From NCBI GenBank assembly GCA_026914095.1, contig JAPPIY010000122.1:1-40284 (forward strand): a stretch of 40,284 nt of DNA, given 5' to 3'. The notes beneath the pieces are model-generated. The model was not told where the DNA came from. It saw only the letters and a list, made by a program, of their open reading frames with translations, and made no database searches. This document shows, one piece after another, positions 23,517 to 31,289 of the stretch; the first letter of the stretch is position 1, and each line of letters opens with the position of its first letter. A program made the position numbers and the translations under genes. Origin of the DNA: Oligoflexia bacterium (GTDB lineage Bacteria; Bdellovibrionota; Bdellovibrionia; Bdellovibrionales; UBA1609).

Positions 23517-24743
23517 TCATTTCTTTTTGATTTGGTATTCATAGACAGCCTTTTCATGCTCTTTATAAGTTTTTGAAAATTTGTGACTGCCGTCATTGCG
23601 GCTTACGAAATAAAAGTAATCTGACTTTTCTGGTTTAAAAACCGCTTGCAGGCTCTCTTTTCCGGGGTTGGCAATGGGATTGGGGGGCAGTCCCTTTACA
23701 ACATAAGTGTTATAGGGGGAATTAAATAAAATATCCGCTTTTCTAATGTTTTTTTCTATATCAAAGCCCCGAATGAGATAAAGAGAATATAAAATAGTGG
23801 GGTCGCTTTGCAGTTTCATCTTTTTTTTCAAGCGGTTGAAAAAAACACCGGCAATCAAAGGCCGCTCTTTGGCCTGCCCAGTTTCTTTCTCCACTAGACT
23901 GGCCAAAGTCACCACCTGATGACGGCTTAAATTCACTTCTAAAGGAGATTGAGAGATTTCTTGATAAATTTTTGCAAACTTTTGAGTCATGCTTGTAATC
24001 AAATCTTCCGCCGGCAGGTATTTTGTCAGCTGATAGGTGTCAGGGAAGAGATAGCCTTCTAAAGATTCCAAATCTTGCTTTATCAGCTTTTTTGTAAAGT
24101 TTTTATTCCAAACCAGATTTAAAAATTGCTCTGTCTCAGAGTAGTTGTGGTTTTTTAAAGTTTCCGCCATTTCATAATGGTTGAATCCTTCAGGAAAAGA
24201 GACTTTAAAGACACGGACTTTGCCTTCCTTAAAATGATTAAAAATTTCCCACACGCTCCTATCAGAAGATATTTCATACTCTCCCTGTCTGAGAGCGGGG
24301 CGGCCATAGAGCAAAATGAGAGCTTTAAAAAGTTTTTCAGAAGAGATGATTTGTTTTTCTTTCAGCTCTCCCGCCAACTGATAAAAGGTTTTGCCAGGGG
24401 GGACATCAATTGTATGGATCAGGTTTGAGTTTTTCATTTCATTGTTCTGTTTTTCTTCGGAAGACGGAGCTCTCGCGAAAGCTTGCCCTGGTGGAAACAC
24501 GGGGGCAAGCTTTCGCGGGAATGAAGAGAAATCGGGAGAACTCAAACAGGATGGGTATAGGCTGTTTAAGTTTTGAAGTTTTTTATGGAGATTCCCGCCC
24601 CCGTGTTTCCACCAGGGCAAGCTTTCGCGGGAAGGACTGTCATACTGAAACTTCAAGCCAGAGGAGTATAAAACAGTCTCTGTTTTAGAAAGGAGAGAGC
24701 CAAAACAAAAGCTTATCAAAAGAAAGAATCCAAAAATTTTCAC
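23517..24743 (-). CDS. mltG: Endolytic murein transglycosylase MltG with repeat-derived insert
   Basis: An inner-membrane lytic transglycosylase thought to cut nascent glycan strands and release them from synthesis. It begins at GTG directly after the astD stop, with an AAGGGAGA site eight bases before. Residues 1-24 form the membrane anchor (MKIFGFFLLISFCFGSLL). Residues about 112-190 are the LysM-like domain (VPPGKTFYQLAGELKEKQII, LRQGEYEIS), then the catalytic YceG domain with SFPEGFNHYEMAETL, LEGYLFPDTYQ, TLASLVEKETG (catalytic Glu) and LQSDPTILYSL and ending with FYFVSRNDGSHKFSKTYKEHEKAV. Residues 25-111 are encoded by two family A repeats that keep the frame open. Without them the protein would be about 322 residues, the family norm. 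Confidence 0.92.
   Translation of the reverse strand: MKIFGFFLLISFCFGSLLSKTETVLYSSGLKFQYDSPSRESLPWWKHGGGNLHKKLQNLNSLYPSCLSSPDFSSFPRKLAPVFPPGQAFARAPSSEEKQNNEMKNSNLIHTIDVPPGKTFYQLAGELKEKQIISSEKLFKALILLYGRPALRQGEYEISSDRSVWEIFNHFKEGKVRVFKVSFPEGFNHYEMAETLKNHNYSETEQFLNLVWNKNFTKKLIKQDLESLEGYLFPDTYQLTKYLPAEDLITSMTQKFAKIYQEISQSPLEVNLSRHQVVTLASLVEKETGQAKERPLIAGVFFNRLKKKMKLQSDPTILYSLYLIRGFDIEKNIRKADILFNSPYNTYVVKGLPPNPIANPGKESLQAVFKPEKSDYFYFVSRNDGSHKFSKTYKEHEKAVYEYQIKKK
24412..24559. repeat. Family A element inside mltG, copy 10
   Basis: The right end ctcaaacaggatgggtata and core with gcttgccctggtggaaacac and ctttcgcgggaatg are clear; the left end tatggatcaggtttgag is degenerate. It lies wholly within the mltG coding region and is read without a stop on the minus strand. 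Confidence 0.8.
24556..24670. repeat. Family A element inside mltG, copy 11
   Basis: Directly abuts copy 10. The right end cttcaagccagaggagtata and core gattcccgc...gcgggaaggact with cgtgtttccaccagggcaag are clear. On the minus strand it encodes a peptide with SRESLPWWKHGGGN, starting at residue 25 of MltG. Confidence 0.8.
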
Positions 24744-26192
24744 TTAAAAATCTCCCTTGGTTTTTTCAGCTAAAGGCGTAACGCAAAAGTCAATGGCAAA
24801 AGCTCCAGCTGGCCGGTCATTCCCAGATTTTCCCAACCCTCCAAAGGGCAGATAACTGCTGGCCCCTGCCGTGGATAGATTGTGATTGATAAGACCTACT
24901 TTGGCGCGATGAAAAATCTCTTCTTGGATTTTTTTATTTTTTGAAAAAACAGAAAGACTCAAGCCATAGCCGGAATGGTTGATCATCTCTAGGGCCTGAT
25001 CCAAACTGTCAGTTTCATAAAAAATCACTTGAGGGGTGAAGCTTTCTTTCGTTCCAAAAGAGGAGTTTTTATCAAACTTCATTTTGTAAAGGCCGGGGCT
25101 GACATAATAGCCTTTTTCTTTTAAAATTTGTTTTCCCTCCAGCAGAGCTTTTCCGCCTCTGTCTTTGATTTCTTTTTGCAAGTCAAAAAATCTTTGGATG
25201 GATTTTGAGTCAATCAAGCTTCCCATAAGAGAGTTTTTGCTCCAATGATCCCCTTTGATCTCTTGAGCGGACTTTATAAATTTTTTTGTAAAGTCTTTAG
25301 CTATTTTTTTATGAAGAACAATTTGCGAAGTAGAAGAGCATCTTTGCCCCGAAGTCCAAAAACAGCCTTTTAAAGTTTCTTTAACCGCTAAATCCAGATC
25401 AGCGTCTTCCCAAATAAGAGCGCTGTTATAGCCCCCCATTTCCAAAACTAAAATTTTAGAAAAATCTTTCACAATAGATTCTTTGATCTTTTGGCCGACT
25501 TCAAAAGAGCCTGTGAAAAGAGCGCCGTCAATCTCCTTATGCTGACAGAGTTTTTTAGAAACTTCAGCTCCCCCTTGGATCATTTGAAAAACTCCCGAGC
25601 CTAGGTCTAAGCGGTCAAAGGCTTGAGTGAGTTTTTGGCCGCTGGCTGGAGTTTTTTCGGAAGGCTTGAATATCACTGTGTTTCCCACAGCCAGAGCAGG
25701 TAAAATTTGCCCTAAGGGCAACAGCATGGGAAAATTAAAAGGGCCTATCACTAAGAGCAAACCCCGGCTCTTAAAGCGGATTCTTCCCTTAGCTTGAGGA
25801 ACTGTTTGATCTTGAATCCGGGTTAAACCCTCCTTTAAAACAAAATCGGTTTTTGAAAGGAGAGCTTTCACCTCTCCCTGGCTTTCCCAAAGAGGCTTGC
25901 CTGTTTCTCTGGAGATCAGCTCCGCCCAAGGGTTAATATTTTGTTTGATAATTGTTTTTAAGGGACTCAGTCTTTTGACCCTCTCTTTTAAAGAGAGCCT
26001 CGCCCAATTTTTATGAGCGGTTTTTCCAGCTAGGATCGCGGAATCAATTTCCCCTGTATTTTTTTCAGGCCAAGTGAAGATCAAGTCTTTAAAATCCGCC
26101 GGACTGATATGTTTTTTGATAAAGTTTTTTTTAGAGGGGCTTTGAAACCGTCCTTTCACATAAGAGCCTAAAAAAGAGATTTTCTCCATCAT
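24744..26192 (-). CDS. astD: Succinylglutamate-semialdehyde dehydrogenase
   Basis: An NAD-dependent aldehyde dehydrogenase that oxidises N-succinylglutamate semialdehyde to N-succinylglutamate in the arginine succinyltransferase route of arginine breakdown. Aldehyde dehydrogenase residues are in place: the Asn of GPFNFPM, FKPSEKTP, FTGSFEVGQKI for NAD binding, Glu in LEMGGYNSAL, the nucleophile Cys in SGQRCSSTSQ, and the C-terminal PFGGLGKSGNDRPAGAFA, which is typical of AstD rather than of other aldehyde dehydrogenases. I start at the first ATG of MMEKISFLGSYVKG (482 residues); the extra upstream residues are unlike the family. It lies between astA and mltG. AstB, AstC and AstE are not in the window, so the whole route cannot be confirmed. 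Confidence 0.85.
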   Translation of the reverse strand: MMEKISFLGSYVKGRFQSPSKKNFIKKHISPADFKDLIFTWPEKNTGEIDSAILAGKTAHKNWARLSLKERVKRLSPLKTIIKQNINPWAELISRETGKPLWESQGEVKALLSKTDFVLKEGLTRIQDQTVPQAKGRIRFKSRGLLLVIGPFNFPMLLPLGQILPALAVGNTVIFKPSEKTPASGQKLTQAFDRLDLGSGVFQMIQGGAEVSKKLCQHKEIDGALFTGSFEVGQKIKESIVKDFSKILVLEMGGYNSALIWEDADLDLAVKETLKGCFWTSGQRCSSTSQIVLHKKIAKDFTKKFIKSAQEIKGDHWSKNSLMGSLIDSKSIQRFFDLQKEIKDRGGKALLEGKQILKEKGYYVSPGLYKMKFDKNSSFGTKESFTPQVIFYETDSLDQALEMINHSGYGLSLSVFSKNKKIQEEIFHRAKVGLINHNLSTAGASSYLPFGGLGKSGNDRPAGAFAIDFCVTPLAEKTKGDF

Positions 26193-26395
26193 AGAAAGTT
26201 TAATACAGATTTTGTCTCCAACCAAATATTTTTTGAAAATCCAGTGTGAGAAGAAAAAGAGACGAAACTTCACTTCATGTAAAAAACCGGTAGCCATTTA
26301 ATATGACGATTCAGTGAAAAGCTATTTGTAAAGGCAAAGATTCTTGAAGAAGAAGCTTATTTCAAAAAGAAATTTTGATTTTTTTAGTATCTCAA

Positions 26396-27364
26396 TTAAA
26401 AGGGAAATTTTAAGGACAAGGCTTGTTTTCCCTCTTTTAATAGGCTGTTTTTTTTCAGGATTAAATTTCTTCCCTTTTTTTGAGCTTTCGCTTTGACGCA
26501 GATAAAGCCTTTTTTTGTCTGTTGAGCTATAAAATGATCTTCCTGATTTATAGAGTTTTGATATTGAATTTTTAAATTTTGAGCGGATTTTAAAAAAGGA
26601 AGTTTGCTCCAATCCGCTGTTAAATAAATGCCTCCATCCAGCAAGTGATAATATCGGCTCTTATGAAAGCCTCTTTTTAAAAGGCCTTTATAGGCAGGAA
26701 GAGTTTGAGAATGAACGGCGCTTAAGCAGAGTTGAGCTTGAGGGCTTAGCTTTTTTATTTCAATTTTTAAATTTTTTGGAAAAGCTCTTAAAAACTCCTT
26801 GCGGTTTTTTTGAAAGGCTTTAAGAGCGGATAAATAGCTTTTGTTGAGAAACTTGGCTCCTGTCTCCTGCCAAAAGGGGTTGTTTGTTTTTTGTATAGGA
26901 GCGGTTAAACTCACTTCAATTGTTTTTGAAAAATCTGTAGGAAAAGTTTTTATATATAAAAAGCGAGCCATTCCAATTTGAAGGCCTAAAACCTCTTTGG
27001 ATTTTCTGTATCGGGGATTTAAAATCAGCCCTCCGATTTGATGCCGCCCCTTTATGATTTGTTTTATTTTTAAATAGGAGCCAGCTCTCTTTTTTTCCAA
27101 AAAATAGCAGAGGGATCGGTTGGGGCCAAAGTAAGATAAAATTTGACTGGAGCCAATCACTTTCTTTTTTTTGCTGTCCTCTAAGACAAAAATGTAATTT
27201 CTGAGAAAAGGCTTTAAAGTTTTATTAAAAGATTCTTGGCTTGTCTGTATTTTTTCCTCTAATTTAGATTTGTTGGAAGGGAGACTGCAAAGAGGAAAAT
27301 ATTGAGTGAGGGCTAAAATCTCTGGAATGTCTTTAAATTCGGCGGATCGGATAAAGTATCTCAT
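26396..27364 (-). CDS. astA: Arginine N-succinyltransferase
   Basis: Transfers succinyl from succinyl-CoA to arginine, the first step of the succinyl route of arginine breakdown. The 322-residue protein has the GNAT-related layout of AstA: RSAEFKDIPEILAL at the start, the motif IGGLILNPRYR, GLQIGMARFLYI for CoA contact, TNNPFWQETGAKF, QAQLCLSAVHSQTLPAY and the closing LLDGGIYLTADW. It is divergent at many positions, with many Lys in place of typical residues. Its ATG is one base after the rnhA stop, so the two are coupled. The 203-base gap to astD holds no gene. Together with astD it suggests use of arginine as carbon or nitrogen source, or a side reaction now specialised. Confidence 0.82.
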   Translation of the reverse strand: MRYFIRSAEFKDIPEILALTQYFPLCSLPSNKSKLEEKIQTSQESFNKTLKPFLRNYIFVLEDSKKKKVIGSSQILSYFGPNRSLCYFLEKKRAGSYLKIKQIIKGRHQIGGLILNPRYRKSKEVLGLQIGMARFLYIKTFPTDFSKTIEVSLTAPIQKTNNPFWQETGAKFLNKSYLSALKAFQKNRKEFLRAFPKNLKIEIKKLSPQAQLCLSAVHSQTLPAYKGLLKRGFHKSRYYHLLDGGIYLTADWSKLPFLKSAQNLKIQYQNSINQEDHFIAQQTKKGFICVKAKAQKKGRNLILKKNSLLKEGKQALSLKFPF

Positions 27365-27365
27365 C

Positions 27366-27779
27366 TTATCTTTTGTTGTCTAAAGCTTGATTGGCTAAGG
27401 CGTCGGCCCCTTTGTTTTGCTCTCTGGGAATATGTTGAAACTCCGCTTGAGGAATTTGTTTTAAAAAGCTTTGGCACTCCATGAAAAGAGTTTTTATGTT
27501 TTGGCTCTTCACTTTGTATTTTTTTTGCAGTTGGCGGATTAAAAGCTCGCTGTCTGAAAACAAAGTCAGCTCTTGAATTTTATTTTGAACCGCCAGCTCA
27601 AAAGCTCGGATAACCGCTTTGTATTCGGCAAAGTTGTTGGTGTTTTTGTCCTCTAAATAAGAGGATTCCTCATAAATCAAGTTTTTTTTGGAATCAAAAA
27701 CCTGTAGCCCTAAGGCGCAGGGGCCTGGGTTGCCTCGGCTGGCTCCGTCCGTATAAATAAAGACTCGTTTTGGCCACAT
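27366..27779 (-). CDS. rnhA: Ribonuclease HI family protein
   Basis: Cuts the RNA strand of RNA-DNA hybrids, using four acidic residues. All are visible: Asp in YTDGASRGNPGP, Glu in NFAEYKAV, Asp in FSDSELLIRQL and Asp in NKGADALANQAL. The 137-residue form with GASRGNPGPCALGLQVFD is of the shorter type often annotated as an RNase HI-like or reverse-transcriptase-like protein and lacks the basic handle loop of the E. coli enzyme. It is first in a minus-strand series rnhA-astA-astD-mltG. No clear ribosome binding site precedes the ATG. Whether it is the main RNase HI of the cell cannot be told from this window. Confidence 0.85.
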   Translation of the reverse strand: MWPKRVFIYTDGASRGNPGPCALGLQVFDSKKNLIYEESSYLEDKNTNNFAEYKAVIRAFELAVQNKIQELTLFSDSELLIRQLQKKYKVKSQNIKTLFMECQSFLKQIPQAEFQHIPREQNKGADALANQALDNKR

Positions 27780-27948
27780 AACAATAAAGCTAACAAAAGA
27801 ATTTTATTTAAACAATATCTCTATAAAAAAAACTTTATCTTTGAGGATTTTTACGAGTCGGCGATGAAAAAATTTGCTTTATTGTTTAAATGTGATTTTT
27901 GTTCAAAAGCTTGCAAATCAGCTTGCAAAGTGAGTTTGGTTTTTATCA

Positions 27949-28028
27949 CAATATTGTAAATGTTCAGTCATTCCCGCGAAAGCGGGAATCTCCAGACAAA
28001 ACTTCAAAAGTTCAAACCCGATCCGCAT
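27949..28028. repeat. Family A element, copy 12
   Basis: Holds the perfect palindrome attcccgcgaaagcgggaat (27970-27989) and the right end ttcaaacccgatccgcat. The left end is worn. Lies within family D copy 3. Confidence 0.7.
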
Positions 28029-28057
28029 CACTTGCTTTCTTGTAAATACTATCCTTT

Positions 28058-28137
28058 TATACTGATCGTATTTGAAAACTCAGCGCTACGCCTTCTTCAA
28101 AAACTTAAAACCGGAATTTTCAAACACGATCGGTATA
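28058..28137. repeat. Minimal family A element nested in family D, copy 13
   Basis: An 80-bp copy with ends tatactgatcgtatttgaaa and tttcaaacacgatcggtata, matching in inverted orientation at all but two positions. It lacks the usual inner palindrome. Flanking sequence on both sides matches family D copy 2, so this marks an insertion with TA at each edge. Confidence 0.85.
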
Positions 28138-28362
28138 AGATCATAAATTCACAAATCATTTCAATAGTTTAGGACTTCTTCAGAACCGACTGATTAGTTT
28201 TGTATTTATTACAAATCATTTGGACTGCGCTTCCTTAAATTTCAGTCCTAAAAGGCTTTCCTGACACTTCTGAGCTAAGGCTCTTAAAGCGCCAATGATC
28301 CTACCGCAAGACTTTTAAAAAAGGCGTTGTTCCTTTTTGTTTTTTCAGATATAAAAAGTCCT

Positions 28363-31104
28363 ATGAGCGCCGATTCCTTTCGCGACAGCCTTCTTCTCCC
28401 TAAGACAGATTTTCCTATGAAAGCTCAGCTTTCAAAAAAAGAGCCGGAAATTGTAAAGCAGTGGAGAGAAAAAAAGCTTTATGAAAAAATTTTAGAAAAA
28501 AGAAAATCCGCAGAGTTGTTTTTTATGCCGGATGGCCCTCCTTATGCCAATGGAGCGATTCATTTAGGCCATGTTTTAAATAAAATTTTGAAAGACATTG
28601 TCATTAAATATAAAAACTTAAGTGGAAAAAAAGCCCCTTTTATTCCTTCTTGGGACTGCCATGGTTTGCCGATAGAGTTAGAGGCTCTTAAAAAACAAGA
28701 TCAAACAGAAGAGCTTTCTCCTAAAAAATTAAGGGAAGAGTGCCGCAAAACGGCTCGTTTTTGGATAGAAAAACAAAAAGAAAGTTTTGAAAGGCTGGGA
28801 GTCTTGGCCGATTGGGGTCAGCCTCTTTTAACAATGAATCCTCATTATACAGCGGAAGAAGTGAGGGCTTTTGCCAAGCTTGTCCGAAAGGGCTTGATTT
28901 TTTCTGGAACAAAACCGGTCTTTTGGTGTTTTAAATTACAGACGGCTTTGGCTTTTTCAGAAGCGGAATACAGAGAGCATAAAAGCCCCTCTATTTATGT
29001 CAAATTTAATTTAACCTCTTCTTCTCTTAAAAAATTAAATTCTCCTCAGCCGGTTTCGGCGGTGATATGGACGACCACTCCCTGGACTTTGCCGGCGAAT
29101 ACAGCAATAGGACTTCATCCGGATTTAGACTACGGTTTGTTTGCTGGTGAGACGGAATCTTATTTGCTGGCAATGGCCTTGGCCGATTCTTTTTTTAAGG
29201 AGACAGATCAAACTCCTTTTAAACTGGAAAAAACTTTTAAAGGGAAAGACTTGGAATTTTTAACTTACTGTCATCCTTTTTTAAAGAGAGAAAGCCCCTT
29301 TGTTTTAGGGGATCATGTGAGTCAAGAGACCGGCACAGGCTTAGTGCATACCGCTCCTGGCCACGGGCTGGAGGATTATGCGGTGGGGCAAAAATACAAA
29401 CTCCCCAGCCCCTGTCCCGTGGATGAAAGAGGGCATTTCACGGATGAAGCTTCTAAAAATTTGCAAGGGCTTTTTATTTTTAAAGGCAATTCTGTGATAC
29501 TTGAGATGTTAAAAAAGACCGGACATTTGCTGGCTCATAAAACAATCACTCACAGCTATCCTTACAATCCCCGCTCGGATTCTCCTCTGATTTACCGTTT
29601 AACGGCTCAGTGGTTTTTATCTTTGGATAAAAAAGATAACGGAGTTCGGGACTTAGCTTTAAAAGCCTGCGATAAAGAGATTCACTTTGTCCCCTCTTGG
29701 GGAAAGGCTCGTTTGACGGCCATGATTCAAGCCAGCCCGGACTGGTGTTTGAGCCGGCAGAGGGTTTGGGGAGTTCCCTTAGTGGTTTTTTACTGCAAAA
29801 AATGCTCCACAGCCTTATTGGATCCCTCAGTGATAGAAGAAATAGCGGATGAAATGCAAAACACAGAAGAGGGGATAGAGTATTATTTTGAAAGAGAGGC
29901 CAAAGAGCTTTTGCCAGATCAAAGCCAATGTGAAAACTGCGGACACAGGGAATTTGAAAAGGGAGAGGATATTTTAGATGTGTGGTTTGACAGCGGAGTT
30001 CAGCATGAGGTTTTTTCACAGCAAAAAGAAATAAAGACGCCTATGGATCTTTTTTTAGAGGGAAGCGATCAGCACAGAGGCTGGTTTCAAACCAGTTTAT
30101 TGTCTTCTCTGGCTTTAAACTCTCAAACTCCCTTTAAGACTCTGCTCACTCATGGCTTTGTGAATGACAACAAAGGGTATAAAATGAGCAAAAGCAAAGG
30201 AAATGTTTTAAACCCCGCTCAGCTCATTGAAAAAAACGGAGCGGAAATTTTAAGAATTTGGACGGCCAGTGAAAATTTTGCTTTTGATGTGAAAGCGGGA
30301 GAAGAGAATTTTAAAAGAGTGGTTGAAAGCTACAGGCGGTTCCGAAACAGCTTTCGCTTTGTCTTGGGAAATTTAAATGATTTTCAAGCCAAAGAGTTAA
30401 TAGAGTTTAAACAATTAAGGGCTGTGGATCAATGGATGTTGGGACAGCTCAATGAGCTTATTGAAGAAAGCGCAAAGGCTTATGAAGAGTATGCCTTTTA
30501 TAAAGTCTATCAACAGCTCAATCATTTTTTCACAGTTCAAATGTCCGCCTTTTATTTAGACATTATAAAAGATCGTCTTTACACTTTTCCGCAAAAAAGC
30601 CTTGAGAGAAGACAAGCGCAAACCGTTCTCTATTATCTCATGGATCAGCTGTTGCCGCTTATGGCTCCTATCACCAGTTTTTTATCAGAAGAAGCCTACA
30701 CTTATTTTAATAGGGAAAAAAAAGACAGTGTTTTTTTAGAGGATTTTCCGAAAAAAAATCCAGAATGGGATCATCCCGAAGCGCGGGGGCTGTTCTCCAA
30801 GCTTTTTCCTTTAAGAGAGGAGTTAAACAAAAAATTGGAAGTTTTGAGGCAAAAAGGGAGCCTGGGATCCAACTTGCAGGCCTTCGCCAGCCTTGTGTTG
30901 AAAAAGGATTTTATCAGTCCGGTTTTAAGCCGCTCTGAGCAGTTGGAGTTTTTTTCTGTCTCACAGATAGAAATTCAAGAGGGAGAGGAAACTCTATTAA
31001 AGGCGGGCCTGGCGCAGGGAGAAAAATGCCAGCGCTGTTGGTTTATCAGCGAGCATTTGAATGAGCAGAGGATTTGCCCTAAATGTGTTAAAAACTTGTC
31101 TTAA
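28363..31104 (+). CDS. ileS: Isoleucyl-tRNA synthetase
   Basis: Charges tRNA-Ile with isoleucine and edits mischarged valine. Class I motifs are HLGH in PPYANGAIHLGHVLNK and KMSKS in YKMSKSKGNVLNPAQ. The editing domain shows TTPWTLPANTAIGLHP and TGTGLVHTAPGHGLEDY. The anticodon-binding region follows, and the C-terminus has the zinc-binding CQRCWFIS...CPKCVKNL typical of bacterial enzymes. Length from the ATG giving MSADSFRD is 913, in the normal range. An upstream TTG would add 12 residues with no support. No T-box leader is visible; upstream is repeat sequence. The stop is four bases before a family A element. Confidence 0.97.
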   Translation: MSADSFRDSLLLPKTDFPMKAQLSKKEPEIVKQWREKKLYEKILEKRKSAELFFMPDGPPYANGAIHLGHVLNKILKDIVIKYKNLSGKKAPFIPSWDCHGLPIELEALKKQDQTEELSPKKLREECRKTARFWIEKQKESFERLGVLADWGQPLLTMNPHYTAEEVRAFAKLVRKGLIFSGTKPVFWCFKLQTALAFSEAEYREHKSPSIYVKFNLTSSSLKKLNSPQPVSAVIWTTTPWTLPANTAIGLHPDLDYGLFAGETESYLLAMALADSFFKETDQTPFKLEKTFKGKDLEFLTYCHPFLKRESPFVLGDHVSQETGTGLVHTAPGHGLEDYAVGQKYKLPSPCPVDERGHFTDEASKNLQGLFIFKGNSVILEMLKKTGHLLAHKTITHSYPYNPRSDSPLIYRLTAQWFLSLDKKDNGVRDLALKACDKEIHFVPSWGKARLTAMIQASPDWCLSRQRVWGVPLVVFYCKKCSTALLDPSVIEEIADEMQNTEEGIEYYFEREAKELLPDQSQCENCGHREFEKGEDILDVWFDSGVQHEVFSQQKEIKTPMDLFLEGSDQHRGWFQTSLLSSLALNSQTPFKTLLTHGFVNDNKGYKMSKSKGNVLNPAQLIEKNGAEILRIWTASENFAFDVKAGEENFKRVVESYRRFRNSFRFVLGNLNDFQAKELIEFKQLRAVDQWMLGQLNELIEESAKAYEEYAFYKVYQQLNHFFTVQMSAFYLDIIKDRLYTFPQKSLERRQAQTVLYYLMDQLLPLMAPITSFLSEEAYTYFNREKKDSVFLEDFPKKNPEWDHPEARGLFSKLFPLREELNKKLEVLRQKGSLGSNLQAFASLVLKKDFISPVLSRSEQLEFFSVSQIEIQEGEETLLKAGLAQGEKCQRCWFISEHLNEQRICPKCVKNLS

Positions 31105-31107
31105 AAT

Positions 31108-31257
31108 TATATGGATCCTATTTGAAATTTCAACATGACTTGTCCCCAGAAGACGGAACTTCTGCAAAAGCTTGCTTTCATAGAAGCGGAGGCATAGTCA
31201 TTCTCGCAAAAGCGGGAAGCTCCAGAAAAGACTCAAAATTCAAACAAGGTTGGTATA
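31108..31257. repeat. Family A element, copy 14
   Basis: Ends are tatatggatcctatttgaaa and ttcaaacaaggttggtata. Contains an imperfect palindrome attctcgcaaaagcgggaag near 31199-31218. It starts directly after ileS and ends 32 bases before the next gene, whose frame is open across it. Confidence 0.8.
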
Positions 31258-31289
31258 AGAGCAACAGGGAGCAACAGGGAGCGGCAGTT

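Larger units (their letters stand above)
27881..28195. repeat. Family D repeat, copy 3, interrupted by two family A elements
   Basis: The left part (ttgtttaaatgtgatttttg, then ttcaaaagcttgcaaatc) and right part (cataaattcacaaatcattt, then caatagttt) match the uninterrupted copy at 17400-17610. The middle is split by family A copies at 27949-28028 and 28058-28137. The remaining part of the rnhA-ileS gap holds no gene. Confidence 0.75.

Noticed and set aside
26322..26612. A 96-codon minus-strand frame in the astA-astD gap
   Set aside because: It overlaps the end of astA in another frame and has no ribosome binding site or family resemblance.
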